Source: Geobacillus icigianus
Lineage (GTDB): Bacteria > Bacillota > Bacilli > Bacillales > Anoxybacillaceae
Assembly (NCBI RefSeq): GCF_000750005.1
Contig: NZ_JPYA01000143.1
Span: 1-18,557 of the forward strand
Direction of reading: 5' to 3'
DNA: 18,557 nt
The position numbers and the translations under genes are program-made. This document shows, piece by piece, positions 7,063 to 13,991 of the stretch. The notes below the pieces were generated by a model, which was not told the DNA's origin, searched no databases, and saw only the letters and a program-made list of their open reading frames with translations. Position 1 is the stretch's first letter; every line of letters starts with the position of its first letter.

Positions 7063-7752
7063 ATGCCGATTCTGAAAAACGACTGGGCTCCGCTGCTTGA
7101 AGAGGAGTTTCAAAAGCCGTATTACGTAAAGCTGCGCGAGTTTTTAAAAGAGGAGTACCGGACGCGGACGATTTATCCGGATATGCACGATATTTTTAAC
7201 GCCCTTCATTATACGCCGTACGCGAACGTCAAAGTCGTGCTGCTCGGGCAAGACCCGTACCACGGCCCGGGGCAGGCGCACGGGTTGAGTTTTTCCGTCA
7301 AGCCGGGCGTGCCGGTGCCGCCGTCATTAGTCAACATCTTCAAAGAGCTACATGACGATCTTGGCTGCTACATCCCGGATAACGGCTACCTTGTGAAATG
7401 GGCAAAGCAAGGGGTGCTGTTGTTAAACACGGTGTTGACCGTCCGCCGCGGCCAAGCGAATTCCCACCGCGGCAAAGGGTGGGAACATTTCACCGACCGC
7501 GTCATTGAACTCGTCAATGAAAAAGACGATCCGGTCGTCTTTTTGCTTTGGGGCCGGAATGCGCAAGAGAAAAAAGCACGGATTACGAATCCGCGCCATC
7601 ATATCATCGAGGCGCCGCACCCGAGCCCGTTTTCCGCCGCGCGCGGCTTTTTCGGCCACCGCCCATTTTCGCGGACGAACGCGTTTTTAACCAAGCACGG
7701 ACGTGAACCCATTGACTGGCAAATCGAAAACATCGGCGCCCGCGCCGAGTGA
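7063..7752 (+). CDS. ung: Uracil-DNA glycosylase, family 1
   Basis: This 229-residue cytoplasmic repair enzyme removes uracil from DNA, the first step of base excision repair of deaminated cytosine. Diagnostic motifs are GQDPYHG (62-68, catalytic Asp64), the [10 protein letters not shown] stretch (119-128) and [13 protein letters not shown] (186-198) with the catalytic His186. The ATG at 7063 was chosen because AAAGGAG at 7047-7053 is 9 nt upstream and the product then starts MPILKNDW, as expected for the family. An ATG at 7042 would add seven residues. ywdI follows after 16 nt, as in B. subtilis. Uracil repair matters in a thermophile, where cytosine deamination is faster. Confidence 0.95.
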   Translation: MPILKNDWAPLLEEEFQKPYYVKLREFLKEEYRTRTIYPDMHDIFNALHYTPYANVKVVLLGQDPYHGPGQAHGLSFSVKPGVPVPPSLVNIFKELHDDLGCYIPDNGYLVKWAKQGVLLLNTVLTVRRGQANSHRGKGWEHFTDRVIELVNEKDDPVVFLLWGRNAQEKKARITNPRHHIIEAPHPSPFSAARGFFGHRPFSRTNAFLTKHGREPIDWQIENIGARAE

Positions 7753-7768
7753 GCGAGGAGGAAGAAGC

Positions 7769-8068
7769 ATGTCCATTTCCTTTGCCGCCATTGTTGGAAA
7801 AATGGAAGATGAGCTCCGCAAAGCGAAGGCGGCTCATGATCCGCAGCGGATGCGCGAACATATCGCCGCTGTTCGTGCCTTATGCGATTTAATGCTGGAA
7901 ACAACAGCTCAACCGCAGCCAGCCGTTCCCTCTCTCTCAACAGGGCCGCTTGTCGTCGGCGGGCCGATGTCGGTTGCTGGTGGGCTGTCGTTAGGATCCG
8001 TTTCCGGCCGGGGGCGCTCCCCTGACATTGATGACGAGGCGAACGGGGAGTCGTTGTTAGATTTTTGA
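7769..8068 (+). CDS. ywdI: YwdI-like protein of unknown function (DUF5327 type)
   Basis: The 99-residue protein has an N-terminal amphipathic, charged helical part (about 1-45, FAAIVGKMEDELRKAKAAHD then a helix ending CDLMLETT) and a low-complexity, Gly/Pro/Ser-rich tail ending in acidic residues (DDEANGESLLDF). No catalytic motif is seen. The ATG at 7769 has GAGGAGGAAG just upstream and lies 16 nt after the ung stop; the open frame extends further upstream only inside ung. Position and size match B. subtilis ywdI. Function is unknown. Confidence 0.75.
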   Translation: MSISFAAIVGKMEDELRKAKAAHDPQRMREHIAAVRALCDLMLETTAQPQPAVPSLSTGPLVVGGPMSVAGGLSLGSVSGRGRSPDIDDEANGESLLDF

Positions 8069-8069
8069 G

Positions 8070-8109
8070 GGAAAGACAAGGAAAACCTGTGAAGCGGCTC
8101 TTTCCTTTT
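8070..8109 (+). terminator. Weak candidate terminator after ywdI
   Basis: GGAAAGA (8070-8076) can pair with TCTTTCC (8099-8105) across a 22-base loop, followed by four T. The long loop makes this uncertain. Confidence 0.3.
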
Positions 8110-8121
8110 AACACATTCACC

Positions 8122-8165
8122 GAGAAGTCTCCCACCTCGAAATGGAATGTAGGTAGGAGATGTTC
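8122..8165 (+). mobile_element. IS200/IS605-like end hairpin (solo, decayed)
   Basis: GAGAAGTCTCCCACCTC leads into a hairpin in which TCTCCCACCT (8128-8137) pairs with AGGTAGGAGA (8151-8160), one mismatch in ten, followed by TGTTCATA. The order GAAG-CTCCCACCT-loop-AGGT-GGAG-GTTCA resembles the conserved 3' end of IS200/IS605-group elements of Geobacillus, where it also forms the core of the TnpB guide RNA. No tnpA or tnpB is present. The call rests on resemblance from memory and could be a chance hairpin. Confidence 0.35.
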
Positions 8166-8353
8166 ATATAGCTTGTTCTGTTTGGCGCCGGAGGGCAAGA
8201 AGCGGTTCTCCGGCCTGAATGCAGGTCTGGCCAGTGGCGCTCCCGATCGCCCGGTTCCATCGATAGGTTCCGATCGATTAGTCATTGGTTGTCATGGAAC
8301 ATTCCCATTGAATTGAGAGAAAATAATCTTCCATTTAGAAAGGCGGGACAGTT

Positions 8354-8725
8354 ATGAAAACATTTGTCCTTCTCGGCGCGCTCAATGCGTTTTTAGCCGT
8401 GGCGTTAGGAGCGTTTGGCGCACACGGGTTGGAAGGGAAAATTCCGGATCGGTATTTGGAGATTTGGAAAACGGCGGTGCAATACCAAATGTTTCATGCG
8501 GCAGGCTTGTTGGTCGTCGGCCTGTTGCTTAGCAAGGCGCCAAATGTCGGGCTGATCGGTGCCGCGGGCTGGGTGATGCTGGCGGGGATTGTTCTGTTTT
8601 CTGGCAGCTTGTACGTATTAAGCGTTACGCAACTCAAGCCGCTTGGCGCCATCACCCCATTGGGCGGTATTGCTTTTTTAATCGCTTGGGTGATGATCGG
8701 ATATGCGGCGTTGAAGTGGCTGTAA
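8354..8725 (+). CDS. ywdK: DUF423 membrane protein YwdK
   Basis: The 123-residue polytopic protein has four predicted membrane segments (about 3-24, 46-62, 66-90, 98-120). It bears the DUF423 hallmark GALNAFLAVALGAFGAHGL near the N-terminus, plus QYQMFHAAGLL and a Gly-rich third helix. It sits in the inner membrane; biochemical function is not known. The start ATG is preceded by GAAAGGCGGG. In B. subtilis it follows ywdI-ywdJ; here ywdJ (a purine-permease relative) is missing and a 285 bp gap with an IS-like hairpin takes its place. Confidence 0.85.
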   Translation: MKTFVLLGALNAFLAVALGAFGAHGLEGKIPDRYLEIWKTAVQYQMFHAAGLLVVGLLLSKAPNVGLIGAAGWVMLAGIVLFSGSLYVLSVTQLKPLGAITPLGGIAFLIAWVMIGYAALKWL

Positions 8726-9032
8726 CGCGGAGGCGAACGAAAAGGCCGGTGGCGGGCCGTATGGTTTGGCGGAAGCTGACAACGATCGCCAGCTTAATCG
8801 GTTGCGGGCCATATCGTGTGGAGGAAGCGACCCGTTCGTATCTAGCGATGATCAAGGGGTTGATCCCCAAAGCGATCTATCGTTCAGATCCGACCAACAC
8901 CTCGTGTGACAAAAGCGGTCGGTGCGTCTATACCGATGAGAGAGAGGGCTGACCGGAGAGGCGATCTCCCCCTAAAGAAAGACGCAACATCCCGTGTGGC
9001 AGGGAAGCGGCAGGCGCTTATATAGCGATAAG
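8726..9032. other. Intergenic stretch without a supported gene
   Basis: Between ywdK and the hairpin repeat no reading frame looks like a protein. An 88-codon plus-strand frame starting inside ywdK has no recognisable motif and no ribosome binding site. The short GGGGTTGATCCCC inverted repeat near 8857 is too small to interpret. The stretch may be degraded sequence. Confidence 0.5.
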
Positions 9033-9073
9033 AGAGGGTGTCCCGAGTTTTTGGGACACCCTCTGGCATAAAG
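9014..9073. repeat. Dispersed hairpin repeat, copy 1 (possible gerQ terminator)
   Basis: AGAGGGTGTCCC (9033-9044) pairs perfectly with GGGACACCCTCT (9053-9064) over 12 bp around an 8-base loop. The flank TATAGCGATAAG just upstream resembles TATAGTGACAGA beside the second copy (12698-12768). It lies 29 bp downstream of gerQ on the minus strand and could terminate it, though no long T tract follows. Confidence 0.6.
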
Positions 9074-9092
9074 GGACAGCTTGGGACGCCGC

Positions 9093-9641
9093 TCAGCGCG
9101 GAGAATAGGAGGAAAGCGGCGCCGCTGTCGCACCGGCGAACGGGTATTCGTAGGCGATTTCCCCTTCAAAGGTGACGTAATCGAGGTAAATCATCGGGAT
9201 CAAATAGCGCGTTCCCGTTTGCGGATCGCTCAAAATGACATGGTCGCGCCCCGCTGCCTCAATCACGCCGCGGAATACTTTCGCGTTCCACTCACGGTTG
9301 TTTTCAAACGTCGCATACACCGTGGCGACTTTCCCTTTGTTTAACCGCAAAATGTTTTCAATATACGACTCTTCAAGCGGCAACATCCCCGGAATTGCCG
9401 CTCCTGCCGCCGCAGGCGCAGCGGCGGTAGTCGGTGTCGGTGCGGTGAAGGTCGGCGTTTGCAGCCCAAATGTCGGCGGCGTCATCGCCGGAGCGGAGAC
9501 CGCTTGCGGATAGTACGAATATGGGTACCAAGCTGGATAATACGGTTGCGGATACGCATAGCCGTATGGATACGGCGTGGATGGCTGTTGCCGCTGCTCT
9601 TCTTCCTCCGAATAAAAGTGATAGTCTGTATAGTTGGACAT
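9093..9641 (-). CDS. gerQ: Spore coat protein GerQ
   Basis: The 182-residue protein has a Pro/Tyr-rich, low-complexity N-terminal half (1-45 has 13 Tyr), an Ala/Thr/Pro linker (46-85), and a conserved C-terminal domain (86-168) starting LEESYIENILRLNKGK. GerQ is an inner-coat protein made in the mother cell, needed to place the lytic enzyme CwlJ. The ATG at 9641 is preceded by GAGGAGGGG. It follows cwlJ by 27 nt in one operon, an order also seen in other Bacillus species, unlike B. subtilis where the two genes are far apart. In B. subtilis the protein is cross-linked by transglutaminase through lysines near the N-terminus; here the first lysine is residue 102. Confidence 0.9.
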   Translation of the reverse strand: MSNYTDYHFYSEEEEQRQQPSTPYPYGYAYPQPYYPAWYPYSYYPQAVSAPAMTPPTFGLQTPTFTAPTPTTAAAPAAAGAAIPGMLPLEESYIENILRLNKGKVATVYATFENNREWNAKVFRGVIEAAGRDHVILSDPQTGTRYLIPMIYLDYVTFEGEIAYEYPFAGATAAPLSSYSPR

Positions 9642-9668
9642 AGGAACCCCTCCTCATATGAAAAAATG

Positions 9669-10097
9669 TCAATAAACGCGCGGACAATCGGATGGAGTCG
9701 GCGCAAAAAAGCAGTGTGATTTATACCGGCCGACGTTCCATTGGTTGAACCATTGCGGTGGGCAAGGCTCGCCTTCAGGCGGCTTAAAAAACCAAAGCGC
9801 ATTGGTGGCGGGATGGTAGCGCCAGCCGCGGATCACTTGGCGTGCCAATCCAATATCAATATCGCGCGCCCGTTGGTAAAAGTACCCTTTTTGCACCGCT
9901 TCAAAGCCGCCGGGGCTCTGGAACACCATTTGCCGGATGGAGCGGATACCGCGGAAATCAAGGCAGTCGGCGATGACGCGGTTGACGCCGACGTTGCCGA
10001 CCATGAGCATCCCAAGCCGCCCGTCTCCTTCCGCTTCTGCCCGCATGAGCCGAGCCAGCAGCTTCACGTCTTCTTCGGTGTGGGCTACAACGGCCAT
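9669..10097 (-). CDS. cwlJ: Spore cortex-lytic enzyme CwlJ
   Basis: The 142-residue protein is a SleB/CwlJ-type hydrolase that degrades spore cortex peptidoglycan during germination, activated by calcium dipicolinate. The catalytic region begins LARLMRAEAEGDG with the conserved glutamate at 21, followed by GNVGVNRV (34-41), the QMVFQSPGGFEAV stretch (56-68), and the C-terminal ATNALWFF and CPPQWFNQWNVGRYKSHCFF parts (97-131). There is no signal peptide, as expected for CwlJ, which is assembled onto the coat from the mother cell, unlike SleB. Start ATG at 10097 with GAGGTG upstream. The leader is about 95 nt from a sigma-E promoter. gerQ is downstream in the same operon. Confidence 0.92.
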   Translation of the reverse strand: MAVVAHTEEDVKLLARLMRAEAEGDGRLGMLMVGNVGVNRVIADCLDFRGIRSIRQMVFQSPGGFEAVQKGYFYQRARDIDIGLARQVIRGWRYHPATNALWFFKPPEGEPCPPQWFNQWNVGRYKSHCFFAPTPSDCPRVY

Positions 10098-10200
10098 ATC
10101 GTCACCTCAGTCGTTGTGAATTTCGACAGTAATAGGCTATTGGCGGAACGAGAAAATGGTGACAGGTGGACAAACGGTTAAAACGGAATTTCTGATTTTA

Positions 10201-10230
10201 TATGTATGGGGTAGTTTGCCTGTATATGAC
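10201..10230 (-). promoter_or_regulatory. Sigma-E promoter of cwlJ-gerQ
   Basis: On the minus strand GTCATATA (10230-10223) is followed after 14 bp by CATACATA (10208-10201). This matches the mother-cell sigma-E consensus (GKMATATT, then CATACAnT) at nearly every position. The predicted transcription start lies near 10193. Confidence 0.7.
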
Positions 10231-10254
10231 CGAAACGAGCACTGTTGGCTAAAA

Positions 10255-10325
10255 CCAACAACGGTTTTCGAATTGGGAAATGACATGGTAAAGCTGTATA
10301 CACGATGAAATCACCATCACCCTAG
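10255..10325 (+). repeat. CTAG-ended element, 5'-truncated copy D
   Basis: GGGAAATGACATGGTAAAGC at 10275-10294 and the following TGTATAC...AAATCACC...CTAG align with the last 70 bases of copy C (13815-13954). The 5' part is missing. It abuts copy B head-to-tail with a shared CTAG at 10322-10325. Confidence 0.6.
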
Positions 10326-10460
10326 AGGGCTGGTGAAAAACGGTTGTTTCTTTTGAGCAATGGGAGAGCATTTGAAAGACGATCCTCATGCGACAAGGCT
10401 TTTCTATTTGAGAAACGAGGTTAGTAAGCGACCTGCTCCCTTAAATCACCGGCCTCCTAG
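10322..10460 (+). repeat. CTAG-ended ~140 bp inverted-repeat element, copy B
   Basis: The 139 bp unit runs from CTAGAGGGCTGGTGAAAAAC to TTAAATCACCGGCCTCCTAG; the terminal 15 bases match as an imperfect inverted repeat (12 of 15). It is closely similar to copy A over its full length. It lies in the 455 bp space between cwlJ and hemQ and contains no gene. Confidence 0.75.
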
Positions 10461-10521
10461 AAGGAGACCGCGAGTGCTTGCCGGTCGGCGTTCGCGCGGC
10501 TTGAAGCCGGGGGAAATAAGC

Positions 10522-10548
10522 AAAGGGGCCTGCAGGTAAGGCCCCTTT
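10522..10548 (-). terminator. Terminator of hemQ
   Basis: AAAGGGGCCT (10522-10531) pairs perfectly with AGGCCCCTTT (10539-10548) around a 7-base loop, 5 bp beyond the hemQ stop. The minus-strand side continues with a T-rich tail (TTTGCTTATTT). Confidence 0.7.
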
Positions 10549-10552
10549 CTCG

Positions 10553-11299
10553 TTATACATGGAAGAACGAAGAAACTTGTTCCGCAGGCAAGCGAGTGCC
10601 GACAAAGAAAGAGCCAAACTCAGCAAAACGGGCGCTGACTTCGTCAAAGCGCATCTCATAAACGAGTTTTTTGAACTGGAGCGCATCATCGGAAAACAAG
10701 GTGACGCCCCACTCAAAATCATCCAAACCGACGGAGCCGGTGATGATTTGCGTTACTTTGCCAGCGTACTTTCGCCCTGTCATGCCGTGAGCGCGCATCA
10801 GGTCGCGCCGCTGTTCCATGGACAACATATACCAGTTGTCCTCGCCTTGGCGCCGCTTGTCCATCGGGTAGAAACAAATGTAGTTCGTTTTCGGCAATAT
10901 CGGGTACAGGCGACGGCGCACTTCCGGAATTTGATACGGATCTTCGCTGCCGGATGCCAAATAATTGCTCAGTTCCACAACCGAGACGTAGGAATACGCC
11001 GGCAGCCAATATTCGGCCAGTTTCGTCTTGTTGAGCGCCGTTTCCACTTCATGAAGCTCATCAAGCGTCGGGCGCAAAATCATGAACAGAATGTCTGCTT
11101 TTTGCCCGACGATCGTGTAGATGGCATGGCTTCCTTGCTTCTCGTTTTCGGTCGTCTCCCATTGGTCGACAAGCGCCAAAAACTCAGCGATCGCCGCTTC
11201 GCGCTCCTCGCTCGGCAGCGTTTTCCACGCGCTCCAGTTGATTGTGCGGAAATCATGCAAACAATACCAGCCGTCCAACGTTTGGGCCGCTTCGCTCAT
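10553..11299 (-). CDS. hemQ: Coproheme decarboxylase HemQ (chlorite dismutase-like)
   Basis: This 248-residue cytoplasmic enzyme of the chlorite dismutase fold makes protoheme from coproheme with peroxide, the last step of the coproporphyrin-dependent heme route of Gram-positive bacteria. Visible landmarks are the substrate-radical tyrosine in CFYPMDKRR (Tyr144), the proximal heme ligand histidine in [13 protein letters not shown] (His171), [19 protein letters not shown], and the Arg in MRFDE (217). The minus-strand ribosome site AAGGAG serves either of two adjacent ATGs (11302 or 11299); the second gives the family-like MSEAAQ start. It is divergent from pta, as ywfI is in B. subtilis. It is probably monocistronic, with an extended -10 promoter upstream and a hairpin terminator downstream. 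Confidence 0.93.
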   Translation of the reverse strand: MSEAAQTLDGWYCLHDFRTINWSAWKTLPSEEREAAIAEFLALVDQWETTENEKQGSHAIYTIVGQKADILFMILRPTLDELHEVETALNKTKLAEYWLPAYSYVSVVELSNYLASGSEDPYQIPEVRRRLYPILPKTNYICFYPMDKRRQGEDNWYMLSMEQRRDLMRAHGMTGRKYAGKVTQIITGSVGLDDFEWGVTLFSDDALQFKKLVYEMRFDEVSARFAEFGSFFVGTRLPAEQVSSFFHV

Positions 11300-11336
11300 C
11301 ATCGGTCACTCCTTATCATCGAGTATGTCCATCACT

Positions 11337-11345
11337 ACTATACCA
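11337..11345 (-). promoter_or_regulatory. Extended -10 promoter of hemQ
   Basis: On the minus strand TGGTATAGT (11345-11337) is an extended -10 one mismatch from consensus. The leader would be about 30 nt. No clear -35 is seen. Confidence 0.5.
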
Positions 11346-11574
11346 TAGTCTGGCCAAAAACGCGGCGCATGGCGCATGAAAGCAAATGTACGGAATTGTT
11401 CCAAAAGATGAATTATTGGTTGGAAGGGCTTTCCTTCATTGCGTTTCCGCTGAAAAGAGGTATGCTTATAAGTAGAAGGACAGGATGGCGTGATGACCGT
11501 CGCTCTAGGAGGCCGGAGAAAGGGAGCGGTCGGGCGGCCGCACGCCAACCGCGAAAATGAAGGAGGCGTAACTG

Positions 11575-12555
11575 GTGGCAAATGATTTGTTTGCGGCGTT
11601 ACAAGCAAAGGTGGCCGGAACGGGACGGAAAATCGTGTTTCCAGAAGGCATGGATGACCGCATCTTGGCGGCGGCCAGCCGTTTGGTGACAGAGCAAGTG
11701 CTTCAGCCGATCGTTCTTGGCGACGAACAAGCGGTGCGGGTGAAGGCAGCGGCGCTTGGCTTGTCACTGGAAGGTCTACAGATTGTCAATCCGCGCCGTT
11801 ATGCTAGGTTTGATGAGCTGGTTGCGGCCTTTGTCGAACGGCGTCAAGGAAAAGTGACCGAGGAGGCGGCGCGCGAACTGCTGCTCGATGAAAACTATTT
11901 CGGTACGATGCTCGTTTACACGGGAGCCGCTGACGGTTTGGTGAGCGGGGCGGCCCACTCAACGGCCGACACCGTCCGACCGGCGTTGCAAATCATTAAG
12001 ACGAAACCGGGCATCCGCAAAACATCGGGCGTGTTCATTATGGTGCGCGGGGAGGAGAAGTATGTGTTCGCCGATTGCGCCATCAACATTGCCCCCGACA
12101 GCCGGGATTTGGCGGAAATCGCCGTTGAGAGCGCTCAGACGGCGAAAATGTTCGGCCTTGAGCCGCGGGTGGCGATGCTCAGCTTTTCCACGAAAGGATC
12201 GGCTTCCTCGCCAGAGACGGAAAAAGTCGCAGAGGCGGTGCGGCTGGCGCGTGAGATGGCGCCGGGGCTCGTCATTGACGGCGAGTTCCAGTTTGACGCC
12301 GCTTTTGTCCCGGAAGTGGCGAAAAAGAAAGCCCCCGATTCCCCGATTCAAGGCGATGCGAATGTGTTCATCTTCCCGAGCCTTGAGGCGGGCAACATCG
12401 GCTACAAGATCGCCCAGCGCCTTGGCGGCTTTGAAGCGGTCGGACCGATTTTGCAAGGGTTGAACAAACCGGTTAACGACCTTTCACGCGGCTGCAGCGC
12501 GGAAGATGCGTATAAGCTTGCCCTCATTACCGCCGCTCAGTCGCTTGGAGAGTGA
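11575..12555 (+). CDS. pta: Phosphate acetyltransferase
   Basis: The 326-residue cytoplasmic enzyme interconverts acetyl-CoA and acetyl phosphate. With acetate kinase it forms the overflow acetate pathway. The short form without an N-terminal DRTGG extension is typical of Bacillus (323 residues there). Family landmarks include IVFPEGMDDRILAAA (about 20-34), GAADGLVSGAAHSTADTVRPA (about 118-138, acetyl-CoA/phosphate site, split motif), and VFIFPSLEAGNIGYKIAQR near the C-terminus. The GTG start at 11575 has AGGAGG at 11561-11566. A stretch at 11377-11390 (TGAAAGCAAATGTA) resembles half of a CcpA-binding cre site; this is weak. Gene order hemQ-pta-lipL matches B. subtilis. Confidence 0.95.
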   Translation: MANDLFAALQAKVAGTGRKIVFPEGMDDRILAAASRLVTEQVLQPIVLGDEQAVRVKAAALGLSLEGLQIVNPRRYARFDELVAAFVERRQGKVTEEAARELLLDENYFGTMLVYTGAADGLVSGAAHSTADTVRPALQIIKTKPGIRKTSGVFIMVRGEEKYVFADCAINIAPDSRDLAEIAVESAQTAKMFGLEPRVAMLSFSTKGSASSPETEKVAEAVRLAREMAPGLVIDGEFQFDAAFVPEVAKKKAPDSPIQGDANVFIFPSLEAGNIGYKIAQRLGGFEAVGPILQGLNKPVNDLSRGCSAEDAYKLALITAAQSLGE

Positions 12556-12697
12556 GGGGAAAAAGAAAAGGCCATCGTGCGGCTCGCGTGCGCCGGTGAA
12601 GAAGGGAGAAACGGATTCGCTCAAAAGGTCACCGAGACCGACCGGATGACGGCAGGAAAGGGTTGAAAAGCTCGCCCTTTCTTGATGCGAAGAGAAG
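12556..12697. other. Intergenic stretch after pta without a supported gene
   Basis: Neither strand shows a credible gene here. Short minus-strand frames lack ribosome binding sites and family resemblance. No strong terminator follows pta directly; the hairpin repeat at 12721-12752 may serve instead. Confidence 0.45.
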
Positions 12698-12768
12698 ATA
12701 TTTTTGGATATAGTGACAGAAGAGGGTGCCCTGCGTGTTCGGGACACCCTCTTTCATGCTGAACGGGA
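12698..12768. repeat. Dispersed hairpin repeat, copy 2 (possible pta terminator)
   Basis: AGAGGGTG (12721-12728) pairs with CACCCTCT (12745-12752), extended by further CCC/GGG pairing past one mismatch. The unit is the same 32 bp length as copy 1 (9033-9064) and shares the upstream TATAGYGAYA context. A short T-rich tail follows on the plus strand. Confidence 0.6.
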
Positions 12769-12904
12769 AGAACGCTTTTCTCAGCGCGGCCGCAGGTGGG
12801 GGAAACGTCCATTGCTGAGGCATTAGTAACGATTGGGCGAAGCGCACTCGTGTAAAGGCCGGCTGTTGTTCGGCGATCCGGTTGCGCAACATCTCCATCG
12901 ATTG

Positions 12905-12913
12905 TGCTATAAT
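12905..12913 (+). promoter_or_regulatory. Extended -10 promoter of lipL
   Basis: TGCTATAAT at 12905-12913 is a perfect extended -10. TTGCGC at 12882-12887 is 20 bp upstream, too far for an ideal -35. The leader would be about 30 nt. Confidence 0.6.
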
Positions 12914-12948
12914 GGGGGCGGAATGATCAACGTAAGGAGCTAACCGTG

Positions 12949-13818
12949 ATGAGCCATGAATTGTTGCGGCAGCCGAAGTGGAGAGTGATCGACCAGTCTC
13001 ATTTCGGCCCGCTGTTTGATGCGAAACAGTCGTTTGCGACGGACGACGCGCTATGCACCGCGGTCGGGTCCGGGCGGTCGGATCCGGTCGTGCGCACTTG
13101 GGTGCACGAGCATACCGTCGTTTTAGGGGCGGCGGATACGAAGCTTCCCCACATCGCCGAGGCGGTGTCGTTTTTGCGCCGACAAGGTTACCGCGTCGTC
13201 GTCCGCAACTCCGGCGGCCTCGCTGTCGTGTTGGATAGCGGGGTGCTGAACATTTCTCTTGTTTTTCCGGAAACAGGCCGTTCCATTGCCGTTGAGCAAG
13301 GGTATGAAGCCATGTGTGCGCTCATGGCTGCCATGCTCGCCCCGTACGGCGTCACCATCGAAGCAGGGGAGGTCGTCGGTTCGTATTGCCCGGGCCGCTA
13401 TGACTTGAGCATCGGCGGCCAAAAGTTCGCTGGCATTTCCCAACGGCGCGTGCGCGGCGGTGTTGCTGTGCAGATCTATCTTTGCGTTACGGGAAGCGGC
13501 TCGGCGCGCGCTGAGCTGATTCGCCGCTTTTATGAGCTCGGGCGGCAAGGAAAACAAACGACTTTCGCCTATCCCCTTGTCGACCCGGCAGTCATGGCCT
13601 CGCTGTCCGAACTTACCGGCCGCCCGTTGTCCGTCGATGAGCTGTTGGTTGCCCTCTGGCGAACGCTGCAATCGTTTGGCGGTCAGCTGTATTCCTCTGT
13701 TCTTGATGGGGAAGAATGGGAGTGGTACGAATATTATTGGGCCCGCATGGTGGAACGGAATGCCGTCGTGTCTTTCGAAAAACCGAGCGGAACGGGGGAC
13801 GTGGCCGCCGACGTTTAG
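12949..13818 (+). CDS. lipL: Octanoyl-[GcvH]:protein N-octanoyltransferase LipL
   Basis: This 289-residue member of the biotin/lipoate protein ligase fold transfers octanoyl groups from GcvH to the E2 subunits of 2-oxoacid dehydrogenases during lipoate synthesis. Landmarks are VVVRNSGGLAVVLDSGVLNISL (split at about 83-104), the putative catalytic cysteine in VVGSYCPGRYDLS (Cys147), and IGGQKFAGISQRR (Lys159). The RSGG-like loop and a cysteine in the CPGR position favour LipL (YwfL) over LplA or LipM. The ATG at 12949 is 9 nt after AAGGAG; an adjacent GTG at 12946 would add one residue. Its stop TAG (13816-13818) coincides with the outer end of repeat copy C, so the repeat may have set or trimmed the C-terminus. 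Confidence 0.9.
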   Translation: MSHELLRQPKWRVIDQSHFGPLFDAKQSFATDDALCTAVGSGRSDPVVRTWVHEHTVVLGAADTKLPHIAEAVSFLRRQGYRVVVRNSGGLAVVLDSGVLNISLVFPETGRSIAVEQGYEAMCALMAAMLAPYGVTIEAGEVVGSYCPGRYDLSIGGQKFAGISQRRVRGGVAVQIYLCVTGSGSARAELIRRFYELGRQGKQTTFAYPLVDPAVMASLSELTGRPLSVDELLVALWRTLQSFGGQLYSSVLDGEEWEWYEYYWARMVERNAVVSFEKPSGTGDVAADV

Positions 13819-13954
13819 AAGGCTGGTGAAAAACCGCTGATTCCCTTCATCAATGGGAGAATGATTGAAACGCAGGCCCGATACAACAAAGGTTTTTCTA
13901 ATGGAGAAATGACATGGTAAAGCCGTATACGCCATTAAATCACCAGCCTCTTAG
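13815..13954 (+). repeat. CTAG-ended ~140 bp inverted-repeat element, copy C
   Basis: The 140 bp unit runs from TTAGAAGGCTGGTGAAAAAC to TTAAATCACCAGCCTCTTAG. AGGCTGGTGA is exactly inverted at both ends. The interior shares GAAATGACATGGTAAAGC with copy D, and a more diverged GGTTTTTCTAATGGAGAAA with copies A and B, so it represents a second subtype. It overlaps the lipL stop codon. Confidence 0.75.
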
Positions 13955-13991
13955 GGGCGGCAGGAGAAGAGCGGGACTGGCCGACAAATAT

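Noticed and set aside
7599..8285. Minus-strand open frame (228 codons) over ung end, ywdI and the gap
   Set aside because: Composition is a shadow of plus-strand genes; no ribosome binding site or recognisable domain.
8686..8952. 88-codon plus-strand frame after ywdK
   Set aside because: Starts inside ywdK in another frame, lacks a ribosome binding site and resembles no family.
10243..10260. Terminator hairpin TGTTGG-CTAAAA-CCAACA
   Set aside because: No gene ends into it on either strand, the stem is only 6 bp, and it borders a truncated repeat copy.
11377..11390. CcpA cre site upstream of pta
   Set aside because: Only about 10 of 14 consensus positions match and the conserved central CG is lost; too weak to annotate as a feature.
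10559..11560. Long plus-strand open frame (333 codons) opposite hemQ
   Set aside because: It lies antisense to a clear hemQ gene, has no ribosome binding site and no family resemblance; it is a by-product of GC-rich codon use.
13123..13935. Minus-strand open frame (270 codons) opposite lipL
   Set aside because: Antisense to lipL and running into repeat copy C; its sequence shows no domain.
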